Source of the DNA: Sandaracinaceae bacterium
Lineage (GTDB): Bacteria > Myxococcota_A > Polyangia > Polyangiales > Houyiibacteriaceae
DNA length: 64,000 nucleotides
Direction: 5' to 3'
NCBI GenBank assembly: GCA_016706685.1
Contig: JADJJE010000005.1
Span: 1-64,000, forward strand
Under the pieces are notes generated by a model. It did no database searches. It had not been told where the DNA came from and was given only the letters and a program-made list of their open reading frames with translations. The position numbers and the translations under genes were made by a program. Positions 41,624 to 50,396 of the stretch are shown piece after piece; position 1 is the stretch's first letter; each line of letters starts with the position of its first letter.

Positions 41624-42495
41624 TCGTGACGAAGCCGTGGGAGGCGTGCCGCGCCTGGGTCACCGGTGGCAGCAGCGGCATTGGCCACGGCTTTGCCATG
41701 GCGCTGGCGGCGCGCGGCTGTGAGGTGCACATCACCACGCGCGACCCTACCGGAGGCGCCGCCGTGGCAGCGCTGGCCGCCATTCAGGCCGCGTCCGACG
41801 AATGGGCGCAGGGGCGCGCGCGCACTCCCCGCCGCGCGCAAGCCCACGCGCTCGACCTCGCCGACGAGGCCAGCGTGGTGGCGTTGGTGAAGCTGCTGCG
41901 CACCAACGCGCCGGACCTCTTCGTGCACTCCGCGCACGTCTTCGTGCCCCACGCGCCGGTGGTCTCACTGGGCCACGAAGCGCTCGCCGAGGGGCTGCGC
42001 GTGAACGTGGCCTCGGCCTACGCGCTCCTGCGCGGCGCCGCGCGTCCCATGAGCCGCGCGGGCTTCGGGCGCATCCTGATCCTGGGCAGCCTGGCATCGC
42101 AGCTCGGCGGCGTGGGTCAGGTGGCGTACATCACGGAGAAGGCAGCCCTCGAGGGGCTGAGCCGCGCGTTCTCGAGCGAGCTCGCGGGCCGTGGTGTGCT
42201 GGTGAACGTGGTGCACCCCGGCATCGTGGACACCGCCAACGTGCGCGCGCGCGTGGACGCACGGGTGCTGCGCGCCTTCGCCCGCCGGGCGGCCAGCGGG
42301 CGCTTGCTGCAGGTGGACGAGGTGGTGCGCGCATCCCTCACGTTCCTGGACCCCAACCAGTGCGCCCTCACAGGGCAGTCGCTGCGCATCTCGGGGGGCG
42401 TGGACGCCCTGCCCGCGCTGCTGCACGCGGGGGCCGAGGGCAGCGCTGAGGAGGACGAGAGCCGGGCTTCCGCATCCGAGAGCGAGCCCACGTGA
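41620..42495 (+). CDS. short-chain dehydrogenase/reductase
   Basis: A 291-residue classical SDR, probably an NAD(P)H-dependent ketone reductase acting on the beta-ketoacyl product of the adjacent KAS III. The Rossmann motif is WVTGGSSGIGHGFA, the catalytic Ser lies in ILILGSLASQLGG and the Tyr and Lys in AYITEKAALEGLS. A C-terminal tail rich in Glu and Ser extends past the fold. GGAG precedes ATG 41620 and the start overlaps the KAS III stop by four bases. Resemblance to sepiapterin/FabG-like and 3-ketodihydrosphingosine-reductase-like SDRs both remain possible. Confidence 0.87.
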   Translation: MIVTKPWEACRAWVTGGSSGIGHGFAMALAARGCEVHITTRDPTGGAAVAALAAIQAASDEWAQGRARTPRRAQAHALDLADEASVVALVKLLRTNAPDLFVHSAHVFVPHAPVVSLGHEALAEGLRVNVASAYALLRGAARPMSRAGFGRILILGSLASQLGGVGQVAYITEKAALEGLSRAFSSELAGRGVLVNVVHPGIVDTANVRARVDARVLRAFARRAASGRLLQVDEVVRASLTFLDPNQCALTGQSLRISGGVDALPALLHAGAEGSAEEDESRASASESEPT

Positions 42496-43304
42496 GTCGC
42501 CCCGTGCTCGCGCTCCTCCCGCCGCTCGGGCACGACAGCACGCTCTTCGCGCCCCTCAAAGACCGCCTGCGGGACACCTGGGACGTGCACGCGTTGGACT
42601 ACCCAGGCTTCGGATCGCGCGCCCACGTCACGCTGCCGCAGCTGGCCGCTCGCGCCGTGGATGACGCCGGGCGCCGGGCGCTGCTGGACGCGCTGGTGGC
42701 CGACGCGCATGCGCAGCTCCACGAGCGGGATGTGCTGCCGGACGTCCTGGGCGGTGTGTCGCTGGGGGGCACGCTGTCGCTGCGGCTGCACAGCCTGCTG
42801 GCGCAGCCGCCACGGGCGCTGCTGCTGATGGCGTCTGGGGGGCGACGGGTGGCCAGCGTGCGCCAGCAGGGCGTGCGCGCGGCCATGGACCAGCTGGGCG
42901 ACGTGCCCTTCGCCCACGAGCACCTGGGCCTCGCCGCCGGGGCCGAGCAGCACTACGCCCGCGTGACCCCCGAGGTGAGCGCGTACCTCGAACACCTGCG
43001 CTTGCGCGTGTGGGAGGGCACAGGCGTCGAGGCCCGCGCCCGCGCCGCCGTGGCCATGTTGGACGCCGCGCTGTCCATCGACTTCGAGGACGCGATGCGC
43101 AGCAACCGCATCCGCGCGCTGGTCATCGCCGGAGACCGCGACCGCATCTTCACGCCGCGGTACATCGCCCGCTATGCGCAGGTGCTCACCGCGAGCGAGA
43201 CGGTGTTGCTGCCGGGCGTGGGCCACTACCCGCCGCTCGAGGCGCCCGACGAGGTCGCCGCCCTGGTACGCCGTGCGCTACCCGAGAAAGCCGCCCGACC
43301 CTAG
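42492..43304 (+). CDS. alpha/beta hydrolase fold protein
   Basis: A 270-residue hydrolase or thioesterase-like protein. The nucleophile elbow is LGGVSLGGTLSL (Ser in GVSLG), the acid is the Asp in VIAGDRDRIFTPRY, and the His is in GVGHYPPLEAP, all in canonical order. The N-terminal oxyanion region is LLPPLGHDSTLF. It may release the finished chain from an ACP, or cleave a lactone. GTG 42492 overlaps the SDR stop by four bases. It is followed after 12 bases by the diiron-type gene. Confidence 0.87.
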   Translation: MSRPVLALLPPLGHDSTLFAPLKDRLRDTWDVHALDYPGFGSRAHVTLPQLAARAVDDAGRRALLDALVADAHAQLHERDVLPDVLGGVSLGGTLSLRLHSLLAQPPRALLLMASGGRRVASVRQQGVRAAMDQLGDVPFAHEHLGLAAGAEQHYARVTPEVSAYLEHLRLRVWEGTGVEARARAAVAMLDAALSIDFEDAMRSNRIRALVIAGDRDRIFTPRYIARYAQVLTASETVLLPGVGHYPPLEAPDEVAALVRRALPEKAARP

Positions 43305-43316
43305 GAGACCGCCGCC

Positions 43317-44035
43317 ATGAGTCATCACAGCCGACGACCAACGTCGCCCGCCCCGCCACCGCCGATGCGCTGCTCGCCCGCCTGGACATCGCGCTCGCGA
43401 AGTCGGTGGCGTTGCTGGAAGAGAGCGCGTTCGTGACGCACCTCATGAAGGGTGAGCACGTGCTGCCGCTCTACACGGCGTACCTGCAGCAGGCCTATCA
43501 CTTCGTGCGGCTGACCTCGTCGTTCACTCCGCTGTCGGCGCGGCGCATGGACCCGGACTTGCTCGCGCTGCGTCAGTGGATCCTGCACCATTCGGCGCAC
43601 GAGATGGGCCACGAGCTCATGGCGCTGGACGACCTCGGGCTGCTGGGCGTGCCGCGCGAGACGGTGCGGCACAGCGACCCGCTGCCGGGCACGTGGGCCT
43701 GGGTGAACTTCTTCCACTACGAGGTCACCAACCGCCGCCCCATCGCGGCCATGGGGGTGCTCTACTTCCTCGAGGGCATGGCTGCCAAGCTGGCACCCAT
43801 CGTGGGGAAGCAGCTGGCTCAGGTGCTCACGGGCGAGCAGCGCAAGGCCGTGTCGTTCGTGCAAGAGCACGGCGAGCTGGACGCCGAGCACAGCGAAGAA
43901 GGCCGCGAGATGATCGCGCTCTACTGCACCGACCCGCTGGACGCCGACGAGCTCGAGCGCACCATCCTGCTGGGTGGCTCCATCAAGCGCTTCCTACTGG
44001 ACGACCTGGTGCAGAAGACCCTAGCGGGCCGCTGA
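43317..44035 (+). CDS. haem-oxygenase-like diiron protein (Haem_oxygenas_2/TenA-like), apparent frameshift near the start
   Basis: About 240 residues, all-helical. Motifs HHSAHEMGHELMALDDLGLL and EHGELDAEHSEEGREM fit the iron-containing redox enzyme branch of the TenA/haem-oxygenase fold, whose members perform oxidative decarboxylation, desaturation or N-oxygenation. In this cluster it could modify an acyl chain. ATG 43317 has AGGAG nine bases upstream, but that frame closes at codon 40. The conserved protein lies in the -1 frame, where the first in-frame start is a poorly supported GTG at 43406. One base is therefore probably missing within about the first 15 codons. Whether this is real or a sequencing error is unresolved. 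Confidence 0.72.
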
Positions 44036-44056
44036 ACCCCATTCGAAGAGAGCGCC

Positions 44057-44296
44057 ATGACTGCCTCCACCCTGACCGAAGACGCCCTCAAGGCGCTGAT
44101 CGCGGACATCTGCCGCGTGGACCCCGCCACCATCACGAACGGCACGCGCTTCATCGCGGACCTCAACATGGACTCGCTGGCCAGCCTGGACCTGCTGACA
44201 GAGCTCGAGGAAGAGTGGGAGATCGAGGTCACGCAGGAAGACGCGCGCAACATTCGCACCTACGGTGAACTCTGGGCGTTCATCGCCACGCAGTAG
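44057..44296 (+). CDS. acyl carrier protein, second copy in the cluster
   Basis: A 79-residue carrier protein of standard ACP length. The phosphopantetheine Ser is in DLNMDSLASLDLL near residue 40, and helices II and III (LLTELEEEWEIEV) are acidic as expected. Sequence similarity to the first ACP (38896) is limited to the core motif, so they are not a recent duplication and may serve different enzymes. It begins 21 bases after the diiron-protein gene, after AAGAGAG. It is the last gene of the rightward operon, ending 5 bases from the converging biotin-carrier gene. Confidence 0.9.
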   Translation: MTASTLTEDALKALIADICRVDPATITNGTRFIADLNMDSLASLDLLTELEEEWEIEVTQEDARNIRTYGELWAFIATQ

Positions 44297-44301
44297 TTCC
44301 C

Positions 44302-44703
44302 TCAGGCGGGCTCGAACCGCACCAGGAGCGCCGCGCGTGCGACCACGTCGCCTGCGGCCACGTGCACCTCGGCCACGCGCCCGTCGCGCGGAGCTCGCAG
44401 CTCCACCTCCATCTTCATCAGCTCCATCACCAGCAAGAGCGCGCCTGCGGTGACCACATCGCCTGGGGCAACGTGGACGCGCGCCACCTGGCCCGCGGTG
44501 CGTGCATGCAGAGTGTCGCCCGTGTCTGCGCTGGGCGAGCGCGCGCGACCCGCTCCCGGGCTGCGTCCCTCTGGCCGCTCCGGCGGCAGAGGCCCATAGC
44601 GTCGCGTCTCGCCGTGCAGGCTGCGCACGTCGAGCCACAGCTGGCCGTGCTCGTCGCGCGTGGCCACCACACGCTCGCCCGAGTCGGTGCGAAAGCGGGT
44701 CAT
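44302..44703 (-). CDS. biotin carboxyl carrier domain protein
   Basis: A 133-residue protein with an N-terminal region of about 60 residues and a C-terminal biotinyl/lipoyl fold (TAGQVARVHVAPGDVVTAGA). The modified Lys is in VMELMKMEVEL, the E-x-M-K-M form used by acyl-CoA carboxylases, rather than a lipoyl site. It should carry CO2 on biotin between the biotin carboxylase encoded just upstream and the carboxyltransferase at 48932. Start and the upstream biotin carboxylase stop overlap by four bases. As a free-standing carrier it differs from the fused alpha subunits of propionyl-CoA carboxylase. Confidence 0.87.
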   Translation of the reverse strand: MTRFRTDSGERVVATRDEHGQLWLDVRSLHGETRRYGPLPPERPEGRSPGAGRARSPSADTGDTLHARTAGQVARVHVAPGDVVTAGALLLVMELMKMEVELRAPRDGRVAEVHVAAGDVVARAALLVRFEPA

Positions 44704-46214
44704 CGGCGGTGCCCATCCTTCCAGCTCTGGCCAAGTGATGGATGGTTGCTGAGCGCCGGCTGCGCCGTGTGCGCGTGGGCGCCCTCGGCCTCGGTCAGGC
44801 GCCAGGCTTCGCGCAGCAGCGCCGCGTCGAGCGGGGACACATCGGCGTGGGCGATCACAGCGGGGCGTCGCTCGAGCGTGCCCGTGTCGTGCACATCGGC
44901 CAGCACGGTCGCGTCACTGGCCAAGGAGCGCAGCAGGGGCAGGTTGGTGCGCAGGCCGTGCACGTGCGTCGCGTCCAGCACCTGGGCCAGGCGCTCGAGC
45001 GCCTCCGCTCGCGTGGCCCCCCAGACGATCAGCTTGGCCAACAGGCCGTCGTAGTGCGCCCCCACGCGCGCGCCCTCGCGATAGCCCGCATCCCAGCGCG
45101 CGAAGGGCGCCTGGCCCAGCTCGAAGCGCACGAGCGTGCCCGTCTCGGGCGCGTAGTCGTTGGCGGGATCCTCGGCCACCACACGCGCCTCGATGGCGTG
45201 CCCGCGTGAAGCCAGCGTGTCTCGCTCCGCATCGACGATGCGCGCGCGCAGCGCAGCGGGTGGCGCACCGAGCGCGAGTTCCAGCTGCAGGCGCACCAGG
45301 TCGATGCCCACCAAGCACTCCGTGACGGGGTGCTCCACCTGGATGCGCGGGTTCACCTCCATGAAGTAGAGCGCGTCGGCGTCGAGGTCGTGCAGCAGCT
45401 CGAGGGTGCCCGCCCCGCAGTACCCCATGCGGGCGAGCGCGGCGGTGAAGCCCGGCAACAACGGCACCAGCAGCTCACGGGCACGAGCGCTCGCGGGCCC
45501 CTCCTCGAGCACCTTCTGGTGGCGCCGCTGGAGCGAGCAGTCACGCGTGCCCAGCACGGCGCAGCCGGCCTCACCGAACCCGAAGAACTGCACCTCCACG
45601 TGGCGAGCGCAGGTCACGTAGCGCTCCGCGATCAACGCGGCATCCCCGAAGAGCTGCTGCGCGCGGGCGGCCAGGCGCTCGCGCGCAGCGGGCAGGTCGC
45701 CGGGCTGGTCCACACGCAGGTTGCCGCGCCCGCCGCCCCCTGCGGCGGCCTTCAGCATGAGCGGGTAGGCGCCCGGTCCGGGCACCGTGGCGAGCGACAC
45801 GCCCAGGTGCGGCAGCCCCGCCTCGTCGGCGAACTCCCGCGCGCGCCCCTTGTCGGCCAAGCGCCCGAGCGTGCCGGGGTCGGGCCCCACGAAGGTGGCC
45901 CCTGCGTCGATCACGGCCGCCGCGAGCGTCTCGGACTCGGACAAGAAGCCATAGCCGGGATACACGTGCGTGGCCCCGGTGCGCGCGATAGCGGCCCGCA
46001 ACGCGTCGAGGCTCTGGAACGACTCGCGCGCCTCCGCGCGGTCGTGCAGGTAGAGCTCGTCCGCGTGGTCGCACGCCAGCGAGTCCACGTCCGCGGGCGT
46101 CACGAACAGCACACTGGGCACCCGCAGGGCGCGCGCCGCGAGGCACGCTCGCACGGCGATCTCCCCACGCTGGAACACCAGCAGGCGGGGTACGCGCGGC
46201 GTGCTCACGCTCAC
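44700..46214 (-). CDS. biotin carboxylase, acyl-CoA carboxylase subunit
   Basis: A 504-residue ATP-grasp enzyme that carboxylates biotin using ATP and bicarbonate. LVFQRGEIAVRACLAARALR replaces the usual ANRGEIA start, the glycine-rich ATP loop is KAAAGGGGRGNLRV, and EVNPRIQVEHPVTE holds the catalytic Glu and Arg. GTRDCSLQRRHQKVLEEGP is also diagnostic. The last 20 residues form a nonconserved tail. GTG 46214 is the start, overlapping the acyl-CoA dehydrogenase stop by four bases. With the carrier and carboxyltransferase it makes a complete three-part carboxylase, separate from any housekeeping accABCD. Confidence 0.92.
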   Translation of the reverse strand: MSVSTPRVPRLLVFQRGEIAVRACLAARALRVPSVLFVTPADVDSLACDHADELYLHDRAEARESFQSLDALRAAIARTGATHVYPGYGFLSESETLAAAVIDAGATFVGPDPGTLGRLADKGRAREFADEAGLPHLGVSLATVPGPGAYPLMLKAAAGGGGRGNLRVDQPGDLPAARERLAARAQQLFGDAALIAERYVTCARHVEVQFFGFGEAGCAVLGTRDCSLQRRHQKVLEEGPASARARELLVPLLPGFTAALARMGYCGAGTLELLHDLDADALYFMEVNPRIQVEHPVTECLVGIDLVRLQLELALGAPPAALRARIVDAERDTLASRGHAIEARVVAEDPANDYAPETGTLVRFELGQAPFARWDAGYREGARVGAHYDGLLAKLIVWGATRAEALERLAQVLDATHVHGLRTNLPLLRSLASDATVLADVHDTGTLERRPAVIAHADVSPLDAALLREAWRLTEAEGAHAHTAQPALSNHPSLGQSWKDGHRR

Positions 46215-47908
46215 TGGGCCAGCTCCACCGGCAGGGCGCCGAAGAGGCGCTGCGCCGCGTGTTCGCGCAGGGCATGAGCCACCGCCTGCGCCATCAGCTC
46301 GGGCGCGTCGCTGGCGCGGAAGGACTCGGGCGCGAGGGCCGCCGCGAGGAACTGTTGGTGCGCCGCGTCGCTCAGCTCGGACAGCAGCCCCGTGGTGGGA
46401 CGCGCGCGGCGGATGTGCTCGAGCGCCGCCGCCGTGACCAAGCGCACGTAGTCGTCGGCCAGCTCGAAGAACGCGACGTCGCGCGGGGCATGGCCCGCCG
46501 CTTGGGCGTGCATCACGCGTGCATCGAAGCGAACCCGCGCCACGGCGATGGGGTGCTCCGGCGGCAACGCGAACAACGCGTTGAGCACATCGTCGCGGCC
46601 GCGCGCGCTGGTGCGCAGCTCTCCGAGGTCCAGCACCGCAGCGGGCTCGTCGAGCGCGCTCGCGCGACGCAGCAAGGCCTCGGCCTCACCCCCGCGCAGC
46701 TCCACCTCGCTCCCGCGCGCGGCCACCAATGCCCCCAGCTGGCCGGCCAGCACGTGCCGGTTCACCTCGGCGCTGCCGTCGAAGAGCGTGACCAACGCAG
46801 CATCACGGCACAGCTTCTGGACGTGCGCGAAAGGCTCCTCGCGCAGGTAGTGGCGTGCCCCCAGCAGCGTCACGCTGTCGTCGATGACGCGCTGGCAGAG
46901 CGCCGGCACCGCCAGCTTCACCACGGCCGAGAGCACGCTCAGCTGCTCGGGCGCCTCGCCGGCCACGCGGCAGGCCAGCACCGCCAGCGCGTCGGCCTGG
47001 TGAAGGTGCAGCGCGGCGCGGGCGATGAGCCGCTGCACCGCGGGCAGCGCCAGGAGGTCGTCCCCGTACAAGCGCCGCGTGCTCACGAAGTCGAGCGCCG
47101 CCCGCAGCGCGCTGTCGGCGGCCCCGAGGCTGAACGCGGCGCAGAGCGTGCGCGACACCTGCAGCGTGCGCAGCACCACGTCGAGCCCCCGACCGGGCTT
47201 CCCCACGAGCGCAGCGTGCGGCACCTCGAGCTGATCGAAGCGCGCCCCGCTGATGTCCGCCGCACGGATGCCCTGCGTGCGCAGCTTGGGCAGCGGCACA
47301 TAGCGCGTGAGCTGGCCTGCCTCCCCGAGCGCCTGCTTGTCCAGGAACAGCAGCGAGAAGCCGCGCGGCCCCCCCGCCGGGTCGGTGCGCGCCAACACGG
47401 TGAGCGAGTGACCGCGCGTGGCGTTGTTGATGCACCACTTGGCGCCCGTGAGCGTGAAGGCCCCCGGTGCGCTCGACAGGGCCTGCACCTCGCCGCCCGC
47501 GAGGTCGCTGCCGTGCGCCTCTTCCGTGAGGGCCAGCGCGCCCGCCTGCCCGCCGAGGAGGAGCGCGGCCTGCCGTTCGCGCAGCGCGGGTGAGCCGGCG
47601 ATCCACACGGGCAGCGCACCCAGCAGACATTGCCCGGCGGCGATGGCCAGCGCGAGATCACGGCGCGCGACCAGGCGCCCCATCAACAGCAGCTCGCTCA
47701 GCTGCGAGAAGCGGCCGCCGAGATCGGGCGGCACGAACAGCTCGAAGTAGCCGAGCCCCACCAGCGCGTCCCATGCGTCGTCTGGAAAGCGCTCGTGCTC
47801 GTCGGCCGAGAGCGCAGCGCGGAAACCCGTGACGCTCGCGTGGTCTTGCGGACTGCCCAGGCGGCGCTCGAGGTCGGCACCCTGCGCCAGGAGCTCGGCG
47901 CGCGTCAT
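46211..47908 (-). CDS. acyl-CoA dehydrogenase family protein
   Basis: A 565-residue flavoprotein. The FAD-contact segments are ALTEEAHGSDLAGGEV and FTLTGAKWCINNATRGHSL, and the C-terminal domain is extended by about 170 residues beyond a minimal ACAD. At the position of the usual catalytic Glu (YEGT in medium-chain enzymes) the sequence is LFDGSAEVNRHVL, with Asp instead of Glu, so either Asp serves as base or the base is elsewhere. It could desaturate the acyl-CoA substrate or product of the carboxylase. Four-base overlaps link it to both neighbours. It is unrelated in length and detail to the acyl-CoA oxidase-like protein at 123. Confidence 0.85.
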   Translation of the reverse strand: MTRAELLAQGADLERRLGSPQDHASVTGFRAALSADEHERFPDDAWDALVGLGYFELFVPPDLGGRFSQLSELLLMGRLVARRDLALAIAAGQCLLGALPVWIAGSPALRERQAALLLGGQAGALALTEEAHGSDLAGGEVQALSSAPGAFTLTGAKWCINNATRGHSLTVLARTDPAGGPRGFSLLFLDKQALGEAGQLTRYVPLPKLRTQGIRAADISGARFDQLEVPHAALVGKPGRGLDVVLRTLQVSRTLCAAFSLGAADSALRAALDFVSTRRLYGDDLLALPAVQRLIARAALHLHQADALAVLACRVAGEAPEQLSVLSAVVKLAVPALCQRVIDDSVTLLGARHYLREEPFAHVQKLCRDAALVTLFDGSAEVNRHVLAGQLGALVAARGSEVELRGGEAEALLRRASALDEPAAVLDLGELRTSARGRDDVLNALFALPPEHPIAVARVRFDARVMHAQAAGHAPRDVAFFELADDYVRLVTAAALEHIRRARPTTGLLSELSDAAHQQFLAAALAPESFRASDAPELMAQAVAHALREHAAQRLFGALPVELAQ

Positions 47909-48873
47909 GGCTTACCTAGCCCGAGCCGCAGCGCGTCCAGCGTGGGTGGCAGCAGCAGCTCCCAGACCCCCGCGCGGCGCCCCGCCACGTGCGGCGTCAA
48001 CAACACCCGCGGGTGCGCGTAGAGCCGCCCATCGCCGGGGTAGGGCTCCACGGGGGCGACATCCGCCGCGAAGCGCGCGCTCGGGTTCGCGTCCAAGAAC
48101 GCGAGCAGCGCGTCTTCGCCCAACGACTCGCCGCGCCCCAGGTTGAGCAACAGCACATCGCCGCGCAGGGCACCGAAGAGCGTGTCCGCGTAGAGCCGCT
48201 CCGTCTCGGGCGTGGCCGGCAGCACGAGCGCGAGCACGTGGGCCCACGCAAAGAACTCGGCCGCCTGCTCGAAGCCTGTGACGGGCCCGAGCGATACAGC
48301 CGCGCCAGCGGGGGAACGTGCCTCTAGCGAAGGGCGCGCCGTCTGGCTCATGACGCGCACCTCGGCGAACAGCGGCTGCGCCAAGCGCGCGAGCTCGGCG
48401 CCGATGGGACCCGCGCCCACCACCCCACAGCGCAGGCGCGCCGGGGCTCGTGCCTCACCGAACGCCGTGGGCTCCCAGCGCGACAGCGCGGGTACGCTGA
48501 CTCCGCGCAGCAGCGCCAGCAGCAAGAACAGCCCGTGCTCCGCCACGCCGTCGGCGTTGATACCGCTCGAGCGCGTGACGCGCAGCTCCGGGCGCGCCTC
48601 GGCGAGGGCGCCCCAGCCAGCCGGCACCCCGGCGGTCAGGAAGTGCAGCGTGTGCAAGCGCGGCGCACGGCGCATGAGCGCGGGCGGAAAGGCCCAGCCC
48701 ACGAAGGCGTCGGCGTCGCGCAGCGCAGTGGCCAGGTCGGCGCCCTTCTGACAACGCACGATGTCCCAAGACTCCGGGAGGCGCGCGAGCTCGGCCTCGA
48801 TGGCCGCGACGAAGGCCTCGGGCATCCGCCAGAAGGGGTCGGCGCTGGCGTCGAAGAGCAAGAGCGTCGGCAC
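47905..48873 (-). CDS. D-isomer-specific 2-hydroxyacid dehydrogenase family protein
   Basis: A 322-residue NAD(P)-dependent oxidoreductase. The family landmarks are present in order: SSGINADGVAEHGLFLLLAL, the Rossmann motif GVVGAGPIGAELARLA, LLNLGRGESLGEDALLAFLD with the catalytic Arg/Glu region, and LLTPHVAGRRAG with the catalytic His. The 2-hydroxyacid or 2-keto acid it uses may feed the acyl pathway, but nothing in the sequence fixes it. GTG 48873 is the start. It is the first gene of the leftward operon, 58 bases from the divergent carboxyltransferase gene. Confidence 0.87.
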   Translation of the reverse strand: MPTLLLFDASADPFWRMPEAFVAAIEAELARLPESWDIVRCQKGADLATALRDADAFVGWAFPPALMRRAPRLHTLHFLTAGVPAGWGALAEARPELRVTRSSGINADGVAEHGLFLLLALLRGVSVPALSRWEPTAFGEARAPARLRCGVVGAGPIGAELARLAQPLFAEVRVMSQTARPSLEARSPAGAAVSLGPVTGFEQAAEFFAWAHVLALVLPATPETERLYADTLFGALRGDVLLLNLGRGESLGEDALLAFLDANPSARFAADVAPVEPYPGDGRLYAHPRVLLTPHVAGRRAGVWELLLPPTLDALRLGLGKP

Positions 48874-48931
48874 CGGGCCACTGTATCAGGAGTCGGCGTG
48901 CGCGCCCGCGCTGTGTCAGACTCGCGCCTGC

Positions 48932-50368
48932 ATGTCCGAGTCTCCACCAAGCGAGCGCAAGCGCCGGCTCGGGCTCGACCCCGAGAGCCTGATCCATGCG
49001 CTGGTCGACGCGGACAGCTGGCTTCCGCTAACGCCCGGCGGCGCGAGCAGCCCCTACCGCTACGGCCCCGAGGTGTGCACCGGGCTCGCCACCATCGAAA
49101 GTCGCCGGGTGGCGCTCTACGTCATCGACTCCACGCATGACAAGGGGTTCGTGACGTCCGCGGGAGCCGACAAGATCCGCCGCGTGATGGACCGCGCCGA
49201 AGAGCTGGGTGTGCCCGTCATCGCGCTGCTGGCGTCGGCCGGGGTGTCCGTCGAAGAGGGGCTCAAGAGCGGCGAGGCCTACACGCGGGTCATCACCGGC
49301 AACATCCGGCTCTCGGCGGTGGTCCCGCAGATCGCGGTGGTGCTGTCGGTGACCATGGGCGCGCCGGCGTACAGCGCCACGCTGCAAGACTTCGTGTTGT
49401 TCAACAAGTCGCGCAGCCACCTGATGGTCACCGGCCCCGCCGTGGTCGCGAGCGTGCTGGGCGAGACCCCCACCCTGGCCGAGCTCGGCGGCGCTGGCGT
49501 GCACGCCGAGACCACGGGCATCGCCGACATCGTGGACCGCACGCTCGAGGACCAGCTGGAGCGCGTGCGCGAGCTGCTGCGCTACCTGCCGAGCCACCGC
49601 CTGATGGATCCGCCGCGCGCTGCCGTGGTGCAGCCCAGCGCCGCCCTCCCGCAGGTGCCTGCGCGGCCCGAGCTGGCGTTCGACATGCTGAGCTTCATCG
49701 AGGGGCTGATGGACGGGTCCGTGTTCCTCGAGCTGGGCGCGCTCACGGGCGGCGCCATGCTCACTGGCTTCGCGCACCTGGGCGGTCACGTGGTGGGCGT
49801 GGTCGCCAACCAGAGCCTCGAGAGCGGCGGGGCCATCACGGCGCTCGCAGCCCGGAAGGGGGCCCGTTTCATCCGGCGCTGCGACGCGTACAACATCCCC
49901 ATCCTCAACCTGATCGACGTGCCTGGCTTCATGCCCGGCGTGGCCGAGGAGAGCGCGGGCCTGCTGCGCCACGGCGCGAACCTCTGCCAGGCCATGACCA
50001 CCAGCGTCCCGCGCCTGAGCGTGGTGGTCCGCAAGTGCTACGGCGCTGCCGCGTTCGTCATGCTGCAGACGCGCAGCCAGGACGGCGACGTGGTGCTGGC
50101 CCTCGAAGGCAGCCGCATCGCGGTCATGGGCTTCGACGCGGCGCGCCAGCTGGTCTTTCGCGACGCGGGCGCCGACACCACGGAGGAGAGCCTCCGGCAG
50201 CGCTACTTCCATGAGTACGAGTCACCCGCCGTGGCCTACGCAGCCGGCATGATCGACGAAGTGGTCACGCCGGACGCCCTGCGCGGGCGGCTCATCCAGC
50301 ACCTCGACTGGCTGGCTCAGAAGCGCGAGCGGCCCGCGGTGGCGCGGCGTCATCTGCTGGCGCCGTGA
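48932..50368 (+). CDS. acyl-CoA carboxylase carboxyltransferase subunit
   Basis: A 478-residue crotonase-fold carboxyltransferase of the PCC-beta/MCC-beta/ACC type. The N-terminal half has SAGADKIRRVMDRAEELGVP and LLASAGVSVEEGLKSGEAYT. The C-terminal half has the oxyanion and CoA regions: GVVANQSLESGGAITALAAR, RRCDAYNIPILNLIDVPGFM (the highly conserved DxPGF motif) and RKCYGAAAFVMLQTRSQDGD. It transfers the carboxyl group from biotin to an acyl-CoA; acyl specificity is undetermined. ATG 48932 is the first good start in frame. Divergent placement relative to the biotin carboxylase operon suggests a shared regulatory region of only 58 bases. Confidence 0.88.
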   Translation: MSESPPSERKRRLGLDPESLIHALVDADSWLPLTPGGASSPYRYGPEVCTGLATIESRRVALYVIDSTHDKGFVTSAGADKIRRVMDRAEELGVPVIALLASAGVSVEEGLKSGEAYTRVITGNIRLSAVVPQIAVVLSVTMGAPAYSATLQDFVLFNKSRSHLMVTGPAVVASVLGETPTLAELGGAGVHAETTGIADIVDRTLEDQLERVRELLRYLPSHRLMDPPRAAVVQPSAALPQVPARPELAFDMLSFIEGLMDGSVFLELGALTGGAMLTGFAHLGGHVVGVVANQSLESGGAITALAARKGARFIRRCDAYNIPILNLIDVPGFMPGVAEESAGLLRHGANLCQAMTTSVPRLSVVVRKCYGAAAFVMLQTRSQDGDVVLALEGSRIAVMGFDAARQLVFRDAGADTTEESLRQRYFHEYESPAVAYAAGMIDEVVTPDALRGRLIQHLDWLAQKRERPAVARRHLLAP

Positions 50369-50396
50369 CGCGCACACACGTCGCGCCGCGCTGCCC

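Noticed and set aside
38896..43304. Cluster as an oleABCD olefin pathway
   Set aside because: The SDR is classical (TGGSSGIG, YxxxK) and only 291 residues, the ligase is short, and two ACPs and a carboxylase have no role in Ole biosynthesis.
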